DNA from: Candidatus Bathyarchaeota archaeon
GTDB lineage: Archaea > Thermoproteota > Bathyarchaeia > 40CM-2-53-6 > DTDX01
Length of the DNA: 47,125 nt
Assembly (NCBI GenBank): GCA_018396775.1
Contig: JAGTRF010000002.1
Coordinates: forward strand, 78,069-125,193
Direction of reading: 5' to 3'
Positions within the stretch are counted from its first letter, which is position 1, and every line of letters begins with the position of its first letter. The notes beneath the pieces were generated by a model that was not told the origin of the DNA, did no database searches, and worked only from the letters and a program-made list of their open reading frames with translations. Below are positions 33,756 to 41,280 of the stretch, in pieces. The translations under genes were made by a program, and so were the position numbers.

Positions 33756-34138
33756 ATGCTAGAAAGCATTTTAATTCCTTTAGCTATAGTTAGTTTAGCA
33801 GAGCTGGGAGATAAAACTCAATTAACAATTTTACTTTTATCTTCAAAAACTAAAAAGGCTTAAAATGCAATTTAAAAACCCATTTTACCATGGTTTTATA
33901 TTAATTTTTCTTTCAGAATGGGTGATAAAACGCAGGTAGCTTCAGTTTTATTTGCAGTTAAATATAATTGGTTTTTGTTTTCATTAGCATCATAATGGCG
34001 TTAAGTTTAATATCAGCCTTAACTATTTATCTGGGTAAACTTCTTTCTAATAAACTTAAGGAGAGTGTTTTAACGAAAGTTTCTGGCATTATGTTTATAG
34101 TAATAGGTGTAACTTTTTTTCCTATTCTAAAATTCTAG
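33756..34138 (+). pseudogene. Decayed GDT1/TMEM165 family transporter gene
   Basis: Frame pieces together spell the six-helix GDT1 (UPF0016) family: LAIVSLAELGDKTQLTILLL after the ATG at 33756, stopping at 33861; then MGDKTQVASVLFAVKYNWF in a different frame; then ALSLISALTIYLGKLLSNKL and SGIMFIVIGVTFF ending at 34138. The two E-x-G-D-K-T motifs (the second now MGDKT) are the family signature for Ca2+/Mn2+ exchange. An early stop, missing middle and a frame change before the last helix show it cannot make the full protein. It overlaps the aspartokinase gene's end by a few bases. Confidence 0.85.
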
Positions 34139-35463
34139 ACGAAAAATTCTCTATATATTATATTTACCGCGTTCTTTAATTTATTTTCATCAATGATAAG
34201 TATTATATTAGAACTGTTTAAGCTTTTTGAAATCATAAATAAATTAATTTTACTCTTGTTTAAGACATTTATTAAACGAGAGATTGTACTTACATTATTC
34301 TTTAAAACCTCTCCTGTAACGCTTAAAGCACCTACGCTTCCCCCCTTCACCTTTGGTTTGTAACCATATCTTTTCAGATCTCTCTCAATTATTAACTCTA
34401 TTTTTTCTTTCATAATGAATCTATGGTTAAGATTAATTGTTAATGAAATTTCATTTGCTGAGGTAGCCACATCATAAATATCGATTCCATAATTTGATAA
34501 AATGCTTGTTACATTGCTTAAATATCCTCTTCCCTCTGGTGTATTCATAAATTCATCATAAATTGTTAATAAATAAAATTTTCTTGCGGATATTCCTGCT
34601 ATAGGTTTCTTATAAGTGGTTGCTGTTTCATTGCATACTAGGGTTGATGTTTTGCTTTTAATTGTTTTAACTTGAATTGGAATATTATATGCTTTAGCAA
34701 TTTTAATAGCTATAGGATGGATAACTTCTATTCCTCTCCAAGTTAATTCTCCAGCTTCATCATAGCTTAAGCGTGAAATAATATTGGTTTTACCATATTC
34801 AGGTTCAACAATATAGATTCCAGGGACATCTTTAATTATTTCATATTTAGCTTTCATAGCTGCTGCAACAATAGCTCCAGTAACATCTGTGCTATTTCTT
34901 CCTAAAAGCTTATATTCTCCCGTCTCTAATTGTTTACCAACAAATCCTCCAACAATAGGTGCATATCCTTTACTCAGGTTATGCAATAAGTTTTCTTTAA
35001 TATTTTTTATGCTTAACTCTTCTTTGATAACTCCTCTAGAATCAACTATTATTCCAGCTTTATAACCATCCATATAAATCGAGTTACAACCTAAATATTT
35101 TAGAAAATGAGAGAGAATTATTCCAGAATGATTTTCACCAGTAGAAATAAATTGATCATAGTTTATAGGCGTTTTCAGCTTTTCTAATTCTTCATTTAAC
35201 AACTTAAATGCCGTTTCTTTAATGCTTAAGTTTCGAATGCCTTGAATAATTTTTTTATATCTATTTTTCAAGTTTAAAATAACTTTATCTTTTTTATTTT
35301 TATAGAGTTTTGTTAAAACATCTGTAACTCCTTTAGGAGCAGACACAACAGATATAACTTTATATTTTTGAGTTAAATCAACAATATATTTAGCCGCTTC
35401 TAAAAAACTATTTTTATCGTATAATAAGGAGCCACCAAATTTTGAAACAATTTTCTCAACCAT
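34135..35463 (-). CDS. lysC: Aspartate kinase
   Basis: 442 residues: the amino-acid kinase domain with KFGGSLL near 8, ISTGENHSGI, LLGRNSTDVTGAIVAAAM and YDEAGELTWRGIEVIHPIAI, followed by two ACT domains from about 300. The ACT domains normally bind lysine or threonine for feedback control. It phosphorylates aspartate at the start of lysine, threonine and methionine synthesis. Alone it could serve any of these; no other pathway gene is in the window. ATG start. Confidence 0.93.
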   Translation of the reverse strand: MVEKIVSKFGGSLLYDKNSFLEAAKYIVDLTQKYKVISVVSAPKGVTDVLTKLYKNKKDKVILNLKNRYKKIIQGIRNLSIKETAFKLLNEELEKLKTPINYDQFISTGENHSGIILSHFLKYLGCNSIYMDGYKAGIIVDSRGVIKEELSIKNIKENLLHNLSKGYAPIVGGFVGKQLETGEYKLLGRNSTDVTGAIVAAAMKAKYEIIKDVPGIYIVEPEYGKTNIISRLSYDEAGELTWRGIEVIHPIAIKIAKAYNIPIQVKTIKSKTSTLVCNETATTYKKPIAGISARKFYLLTIYDEFMNTPEGRGYLSNVTSILSNYGIDIYDVATSANEISLTINLNHRFIMKEKIELIIERDLKRYGYKPKVKGGSVGALSVTGEVLKNNVSTISRLINVLNKSKINLFMISKSLNSSNIILIIDENKLKNAVNIIYREFFV

Positions 35464-35522
35464 TTTATATCAACCAAATAAACCTTAAATTAACTGTTGC
35501 ATTCATACAATCTTTTCTTTAT

Positions 35523-36110
35523 TTATGTGGATTGACGCCATATTTTTTGGAATTCTAACTCGTAAACTTCAGCTAAACCTTTACTTTTAATAATGAGTAG
35601 ATTTTCATTATTTTTTGTTTCAGCGTTTTGCGACCAGTTGTAACTTCCAGTTATTACTATCTTCCCATCTATTATCGCTACTTTATTATGCATAAGAGCT
35701 GGATTTGAGTCAAGTTTAACTTCAATTCCAGCTTTTTTAAGCTTGTAATATTCGCTATACCCGGTTAATTGCTCCTTTTCCATAACAATTTTAACTTCAA
35801 CGCCTTTGTTATAAGCATTAATTAAAGCGTCTCCAATACTGTCTAAAGTAAAGCTGTAAATCATTATGTGAATAGATTGATTAGCTTTATTAATCCAATA
35901 AATTAATTTTTCCTCACATTTACCATTAGGAGAAAAATACGCTTCATAACTAAAAATAGATTCATTCGCATAGGTAGCATTTTGATAAATAGTTTTAGTG
36001 AAAGTTATTGTTATCGAGTGAGATGGGTGAGGAGTAATATTCCATAAGCTTATGCCAACTAAAATTCCAGTTAAAAATGATAATAAAATTATTATTACCT
36101 TAACTTTCAA
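35523..36110 (-). CDS. PLD-family phosphodiesterase, single HKD, membrane-anchored
   Basis: 195 residues: an N-terminal signal anchor (about 3-25), then one phospholipase D-like domain with HNKVAIIDGK (H141, K143, D148) and the following ITGSYNWSQNAE, as in the Nuc/YhcR-type endonucleases. Single-HKD enzymes act as dimers. The catalytic domain is probably outside the cell. It may cleave DNA/RNA or phospholipids; substrate is not clear. The start is TTG. It lies 52 bases after the zinc-ribbon membrane gene. Confidence 0.85.
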   Translation of the reverse strand: MKVKVIIILLSFLTGILVGISLWNITPHPSHSITITFTKTIYQNATYANESIFSYEAYFSPNGKCEEKLIYWINKANQSIHIMIYSFTLDSIGDALINAYNKGVEVKIVMEKEQLTGYSEYYKLKKAGIEVKLDSNPALMHNKVAIIDGKIVITGSYNWSQNAETKNNENLLIIKSKGLAEVYELEFQKIWRQST

Positions 36111-36162
36111 CTTTCTTTTCCCTATAAGAACTATTGTTAACTTAATTAAAATTTTTAACGCT

Positions 36163-37044
36163 TTAACTTGAATTTATGGTTTGTTTTGCTCCGCATATTA
36201 AGCAAAACTTTGCGTTAATTGGAATTTTAGCTCCACATTGAATGCAATATTTAGTTTCTTGAATTGTTGGTGGAACCAGGGGAATAGTAGTAGATGCTTT
36301 TGCGATCATACAGTAATAATAAATTGTCATGGCGATAAAGTATATTGGCGTAACTAAAGCTGAGATAATAGAGGAAATTAGGAAGCCGATTTGAATGGGG
36401 CTTCCCACTAAAAAAGCTTGGATTCTTCCACTTATGAATGATGCTAACCCAATTAAAATCATTAAGAATAATAATATGCCGAAAGTTTTAATCCATCTTT
36501 TAGCTACAAGATTTCTGCTTCTTTTTAGGCTTGCGATAATTCCTAAATTCTCTATTATAATAGCTGGAGTAAAGAGAAAGAATATTATTGATAAGATTAT
36601 TCCTGGAACTACTAGAAGCATAAATCCAATTGCAATTAATAAACCTGAAATAAAACTAGCTCCAAGTAGTGCGGGTAACTTTCTAATTACTATCTTAAAA
36701 GATTCTTTAAGGTTTATAGGTGTTTCTTCAAGCAAGCTAGATGTATATTTAACAGTTACTCCTCCAGCAATCATGTTGATTATCCAACTTAAAATTGTAG
36801 CGAACAGAATTGCAGTAAAGAAAACAATCACGCTTGGAATTAAATTATTTAAATTACCTCTTATATAACTCGTTAAATTTAAAGGTAGGGAAATTGAAAC
36901 TACGCTTAATATTAATCCCGTTAACACGCTTGAAATAAGCAATGGGGTAAACAAATTTATAAAATGTGCTTTATAAAAATTAATTGCTTGCGTTATAACT
37001 TCAAAAGTATCAAGTTCTTTTAAAGGTTTCTTAATTTGACTCAT
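36163..37044 (-). CDS. Multi-pass membrane protein with C-terminal zinc ribbon
   Basis: 293 residues: about six hydrophobic segments (including LLISSVLTGLILSVVSISL and LLVVPGIILSIIFFLFTPAI), resembling the membrane domain found beside glycerophosphodiester phosphodiesterases, and a C-terminal zinc ribbon YCIQCGAKIPINAKFCLICG (about 265-284). The ATG, behind GGGGAGG, lies 14 bases inside the end of the half-MFS gene, so translation is probably coupled. Its organisation echoes the DUF4013 gene at 32802. Function unknown. Confidence 0.75.
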   Translation of the reverse strand: MSQIKKPLKELDTFEVITQAINFYKAHFINLFTPLLISSVLTGLILSVVSISLPLNLTSYIRGNLNNLIPSVIVFFTAILFATILSWIINMIAGGVTVKYTSSLLEETPINLKESFKIVIRKLPALLGASFISGLLIAIGFMLLVVPGIILSIIFFLFTPAIIIENLGIIASLKRSRNLVAKRWIKTFGILLFLMILIGLASFISGRIQAFLVGSPIQIGFLISSIISALVTPIYFIAMTIYYYCMIAKASTTIPLVPPTIQETKYCIQCGAKIPINAKFCLICGAKQTINSS

Positions 37045-37603
37045 TAACCTCCCCTTTTATAAGATTTAAAGCTTTAATTGTAAGCAGCACTCCAATTAAG
37101 ATTAAAATTGAGCATAAAATAAATGTTCGCCTAAATCCTATCGAATCGGAAAGAAAGCCTCCAAGCCCTGGTCCAATTATCCATCCAAGATACCAAGTCA
37201 TATTGTATAACCCTATAGCCTCTCCTTTTTGTTCCGTTGGAACAGAATCAGTTACTAAATACATTCCTGAAACTCCTAAAGCTGCCCATGCTATTCCTTC
37301 AATAGCTTGAATAATACACATGCCAATTAAATTTCTAGCTAAGGAGTATGAAAGAAACACAATAAAGAAAAGAGCCATTGAAACAAGTAAAATTACTTTA
37401 GAACCTATTTTATCTGAGGTTCTCCCAAATAAAGGTGCCGCAACAGCGCCTCCAATAGATCCTATGGTGAAAACTATGCCTATTTGAGTTTTTGAAGCAC
37501 CTAAATCAGCTATGAAAAGAGATAATATAGAGTAAATGATCCCAGAGCAAATGGTAAGCGGGAAAAGAGCTGCACAAATCAAATAAATATTCTTTCTTAC
37601 CAT
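37031..37603 (-). CDS. Half-size MFS transporter (six helices)
   Basis: 190 residues, six hydrophobic helices. The first loop has the MFS motif A GRTSDKIGSKVI, and the later GLGGFLSDSIGFRR matches the end of the N-terminal bundle. Full MFS proteins are about 400 residues with twelve helices. No C-terminal half follows in any frame: a different family starts at 37044. It may be a genuine six-helix protein that dimerises, or a truncated gene. ATG behind GGGGGAG. Confidence 0.8.
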   Translation of the reverse strand: MVRKNIYLICAALFPLTICSGIIYSILSLFIADLGASKTQIGIVFTIGSIGGAVAAPLFGRTSDKIGSKVILLVSMALFFIVFLSYSLARNLIGMCIIQAIEGIAWAALGVSGMYLVTDSVPTEQKGEAIGLYNMTWYLGWIIGPGLGGFLSDSIGFRRTFILCSILILIGVLLTIKALNLIKGEVNESN

Positions 37604-37879
37604 AAAACTCCCCCATTAATAAAGCAAATTTTATTAGAATTCTTAACCTATTTTTAAAGCGAGGTAAAAAACAATTTACTAAAGAAGTTGCACAATAATG
37701 TTTTCCTAATGTTATATTTAAAGATTACTTTAATTAGTTTGGTTTTAGTTTTTCATATGACAATATATATTCTATATAATTAAATATTCTTGCAAGAAAA
37801 TTAAGCATTCAGCATTATTGAATTAACCAAATTTTTAATGAAAAGCCTTAAATCTTAAAAATGTTTAAAATTTCTATTA
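37604..37879. other. Divergent AT-rich intergenic region
   Basis: 276 bases between the half-MFS gene (leftward) and the large regulator (rightward). TATA-like AATATATATTCTATATAA near 37763-37780 and several T/A tracts could serve either promoter. I see no clear gene, hairpin or repeat. Because the next gene encodes a DNA-binding protein, binding sites are likely here. Confidence 0.4.
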
Positions 37880-40069
37880 ATGATTAGAAAAACTTTTTCT
37901 AAATTAAACTTAATTCAAGATGAACTCTTTAAAATTTTTAGGGAAACTCCTTTAAAATTAATTAAGTTTTCAGCAATTTTAAAAAGCATTTTCAAGAAAT
38001 TAAGCGTTGATGAAGGCTTAAAAAATGAAGTTTTAATTCTTTTATGCAAAGGCTTAACTTTTAATAAAAGCTTTAGAAAAATTCCAAAGCTTGAACAATT
38101 AATTATTGAATATGAAAGCTCAAATGAGCCTTTACTAGATTACGCTAAATGTTTTTTTGCTAAAGCTCTTTCTAACTTTTTTAACGAGAAAATTAGTAAA
38201 TATAAAAATGAAGCGGCTAGAAAAATTTTTCTTAGAGATTTATCTGATTTAACAGATATTCTACACTCAATACCTGTGGAAAAGCTTTTAACAAAAATTG
38301 AAAGCCTTCAATTTAATGAAAAAACAAGCGTAATTTTTATGGATTTTATTAATGAGTTGAAAACGCTTATTGATAAAAAATGGAATCCAGATTTAGAAGT
38401 TGAAAGAAAAATTAATGAAGCTCAAAAAGAAATTGAGTTTTACTTATCTAAAATGGAAAATTTATCTGGTTTTAAGCTCGGCTCTATTGGAAACTATCAA
38501 GAGGGGTTGCTTATCCACTGCTTTTTTGATCCTTGGTATAATGATAACTCATCGCTTTGGGGAGTTAGCTTCTATCCAATTTTGAATATATTAAATTTGC
38601 AACCGCCATATATTTTTTTTGATGCTTTAAGAAGAGGTTTATTAGCTAGAGAAGCAGCTCACTTTTTTACTCCCAATATAATAGAGAAAATGGAAAGAGT
38701 CTACGAGCAAATGGATTACTGTGCCTACAAGATTCTTAACGATTTTGAAGCTGAATTCTGGGAGTTTGCTAGGCATGGATTAAGAGAGGAATCTAAAGAA
38801 TTCGATGGAATAAATTATTATTTAGAGTGGGAAGCTATTGTTGGATGGGACTTCTTAAATAAAGTTTTCTCTAGATTAAAAAGCATAAACCGTTTTAAAT
38901 CTGAAATCAACTTTTCAGAATATCAATCAATAGTTGATTCTTTAGCATTAAAGCCTAAGCATGTTTCTTTAACTCAAGAAGAGCTTTCAATATTAAATTT
39001 TCTATCTGAAAAACCCTTGATTTCAGTTAGCGAGCTTTCTCAAAAAACTGGAGTAAGCTTACCTACTGTTCAAAAGCTTCTTAAAACCTTAAGGCTTAAA
39101 GCTAATATTTGGCCAAGCGTTTTAGTAGATTTAAATAAGCTTAACATAACTTGCTTTTTAACACTATTAAAAATTAAGCCGCATGTATTAAATGAGTTAA
39201 TTAACATTATTTGGCTTTTCCCTTATTGCGGAAGAATCTATAAAGTTTTTGGGGAAACAAATTTATTATGTTACTTTCAAATTCCATTAAGTTATGAAAA
39301 CTTTATTTATGATTATTTAACTATTCTTAAAAGAGCAGATGTAATAGAGAAAAGCTTTATTTTTAAAGTTGAAGAGTTCTATTATAATTTTAATCCAAGA
39401 TTTTATAACGCGAGCATTAGCGATTGGGATGTGCCTTGGGATGAATGGGGTTTATGGCTTAAAGAATATCTTTTAACAAAAGGATTGCTTCATGTGATTA
39501 AAGGTAGACCTAAAGAAGGGAAAAGAAAAATTAAGGTAAACAAAATCGACCTTGAATTAATTCGTTTATTAAGAGTTAATGCGCGATTTCCTTTTTCTGA
39601 AATAGGGTTTAAGCTAGGCGTTAGCGGAGCTTATATTGGTCAGAGAGTTAGGCATTTAATAAACTCTCAAGTGATAACCCCAACAGTTGCTTCTTTTAGG
39701 ATTGGTTTAGATGAAGCTGTTTTCGTAACTTTTGATTGTGAAGAAGAAGATTTAACAGCTATTAAATCAGCTTTCGACGAGTTACCTATGTGGCAAGGAT
39801 TCAAAATAAGCGGCGATATGGAGGGAGTAGCATCGATGATTTATATTCCAACAGGGGAAACTCAAGAGCTTCTCTACGCTATAGATAAATATTTGATTGA
39901 ATCTAAATTAGTTAATAAATATATGATTCATGTTATAGAGCGATGGACTGGAATGAGAAGATGGCTTCCAATAGAATTATATACAGATGGTGCAGGTTGG
40001 ATTTTTGATAAAAATGAATATTTAAACCAGTTGAAAGATGAAGTTGAAAGCTTAACTAATAAAAGTTAA
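37880..40069 (+). CDS. Large two-module HTH regulator (Lrp/AsnC-like repeats)
   Basis: 729 residues, very large for a regulator. Residues 1-350 are a predominantly helical domain that I do not recognise (contains LREEAAH-like REAAHFFTP near 256 and DFEAEFWEFARHG near 292). Two modules follow, each an HTH plus a sensing-type domain: HTH1 near 365-405 (LISVSELSQKTGVSLPTVQK) and HTH2 near 552-595 (FPFSEIGFKLGVSGAYIGQR), each continued by an alpha/beta region akin to the Lrp ligand domain. It probably binds DNA and regulates the MFS gene that starts 21 bases downstream. Confidence 0.7.
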   Translation: MIRKTFSKLNLIQDELFKIFRETPLKLIKFSAILKSIFKKLSVDEGLKNEVLILLCKGLTFNKSFRKIPKLEQLIIEYESSNEPLLDYAKCFFAKALSNFFNEKISKYKNEAARKIFLRDLSDLTDILHSIPVEKLLTKIESLQFNEKTSVIFMDFINELKTLIDKKWNPDLEVERKINEAQKEIEFYLSKMENLSGFKLGSIGNYQEGLLIHCFFDPWYNDNSSLWGVSFYPILNILNLQPPYIFFDALRRGLLAREAAHFFTPNIIEKMERVYEQMDYCAYKILNDFEAEFWEFARHGLREESKEFDGINYYLEWEAIVGWDFLNKVFSRLKSINRFKSEINFSEYQSIVDSLALKPKHVSLTQEELSILNFLSEKPLISVSELSQKTGVSLPTVQKLLKTLRLKANIWPSVLVDLNKLNITCFLTLLKIKPHVLNELINIIWLFPYCGRIYKVFGETNLLCYFQIPLSYENFIYDYLTILKRADVIEKSFIFKVEEFYYNFNPRFYNASISDWDVPWDEWGLWLKEYLLTKGLLHVIKGRPKEGKRKIKVNKIDLELIRLLRVNARFPFSEIGFKLGVSGAYIGQRVRHLINSQVITPTVASFRIGLDEAVFVTFDCEEEDLTAIKSAFDELPMWQGFKISGDMEGVASMIYIPTGETQELLYAIDKYLIESKLVNKYMIHVIERWTGMRRWLPIELYTDGAGWIFDKNEYLNQLKDEVESLTNKS

Positions 40070-40090
40070 GCTTTAAAGGAGTTTTCTTTA

Positions 40091-41278
40091 ATGATTAAAA
40101 AAGCTTATTTAATAGAGCTTCTAAAATTTAAGAAAAATTTATGGTTTTTAGCTTTCGCTGCTTTTCTTCCTTACTTTTCTTCAGGAATGATTGCTGCTTT
40201 CATAATGGTTTGGCTTAGGGAACTTGGGGCTTCTTTTTTAAATGTTGGCATTGTAAACGGTATCAGCAATTTAGCTTTAGCCTTATCATTTTTTATTGGA
40301 GGTTTTTTAAGCGATAATTACGGTGGAAAAAAAATATTTTTCTTAGGTTTAATTTTATCTCTTTTATCCTCAATATTTTATGGAGCTACAGGCTGGCTTT
40401 TTACTTGGCTTCTAGTAGCTTTAGGTTTAATTTTGGGTCGAATATCTATAGGGTTTAGAGAAGCTTCTTCATTTCAAATAGTTTATAAAGCTTCAGAAAA
40501 ACATAAGCATGCTTCATCATTTGGGCTTTTATCAACTTTTAAGCAGCTTGGTTATGTAATCGGCCCTGTTACAGGAGGGTTAATTGCATATATTTTTGGG
40601 TTAAAAACCCCCTTTATTTTAGCTCCTCCAATAACTCTTGCAGCAATAATGCTTACCTCTAAATTAAATTTAGGAGAGAGTAAAGTTAAATTAAGGTTTA
40701 GCTTAAAAGAAGCTAAGAAAGCTTTAAGCTTAAACTCTGGAGTAACGATTTTAATTTTTATCTCCTTATGGGATCAATTTTTCTTAGAGATTGGAAACCC
40801 CTTCTATATGATTTTCCTTAATGAAGAATTTAAAGCACCATCTTATATACTCGGTTTATGTTTTACACTTATGTCTTTAAGCACACTTGTTTTCAGCATG
40901 ATCAGCGGAGTCGCATCAGATTTAATTAAAAAAAGGAAACCTTCAATAATTTTTAGTGCTTTAGTAATGGCTTTAAGCGTTGGTTTAGTAGCCTTCGCAT
41001 TTAACCCATGGATGTTTGTAGCTAGCTATTTTCTAGCTGGAGTTTCAACAGCAATCTCTAATACAGCTATTCCATCTTATTTTGCAGATGTTTTAAAAGA
41101 TAAAGCTTCAACAATTTTTGGGTTTAGGTTTGCAGCTATGTACTTTACTGGATGTTTTTCACCGTTAATTTCAGGATGGGTAATTCAAAACTTTCAGTCT
41201 TTAAGGTTACCTTTCATCATAAATTTTGCAGGTTTAATTATTGAAATTCCTCTTTTAATAGCTTTCTTTAAAGAATAA
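40091..41278 (+). CDS. MFS transporter
   Basis: 395 residues and twelve hydrophobic helices. MFS motif A appears as GGFLSDNYGGKKIF between helices 2 and 3, and the second-half counterpart as SGVASDLIKKRKPS. The substrate is unreadable; the family covers drugs, sugars and metabolites. AAGGAG lies 9 bases before the ATG. It follows the two-module regulator by 21 bases, suggesting that the regulator senses a transported compound. Confidence 0.88.
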   Translation: MIKKAYLIELLKFKKNLWFLAFAAFLPYFSSGMIAAFIMVWLRELGASFLNVGIVNGISNLALALSFFIGGFLSDNYGGKKIFFLGLILSLLSSIFYGATGWLFTWLLVALGLILGRISIGFREASSFQIVYKASEKHKHASSFGLLSTFKQLGYVIGPVTGGLIAYIFGLKTPFILAPPITLAAIMLTSKLNLGESKVKLRFSLKEAKKALSLNSGVTILIFISLWDQFFLEIGNPFYMIFLNEEFKAPSYILGLCFTLMSLSTLVFSMISGVASDLIKKRKPSIIFSALVMALSVGLVAFAFNPWMFVASYFLAGVSTAISNTAIPSYFADVLKDKASTIFGFRFAAMYFTGCFSPLISGWVIQNFQSLRLPFIINFAGLIIEIPLLIAFFKE

Positions 41279-41280
41279 GC

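Noticed and set aside
36395-36868. 157-codon open frame antisense to the zinc-ribbon membrane protein
   Set aside because: Mirror of membrane-helix codons; the sense frame has a zinc ribbon and a good ribosome site.
38640-38670. REAAH in the large regulator read as a HExxH-type metal site
   Set aside because: The motif needs His-Glu at the first positions; Arg-Glu cannot bind zinc in the same way, so no protease is claimed.
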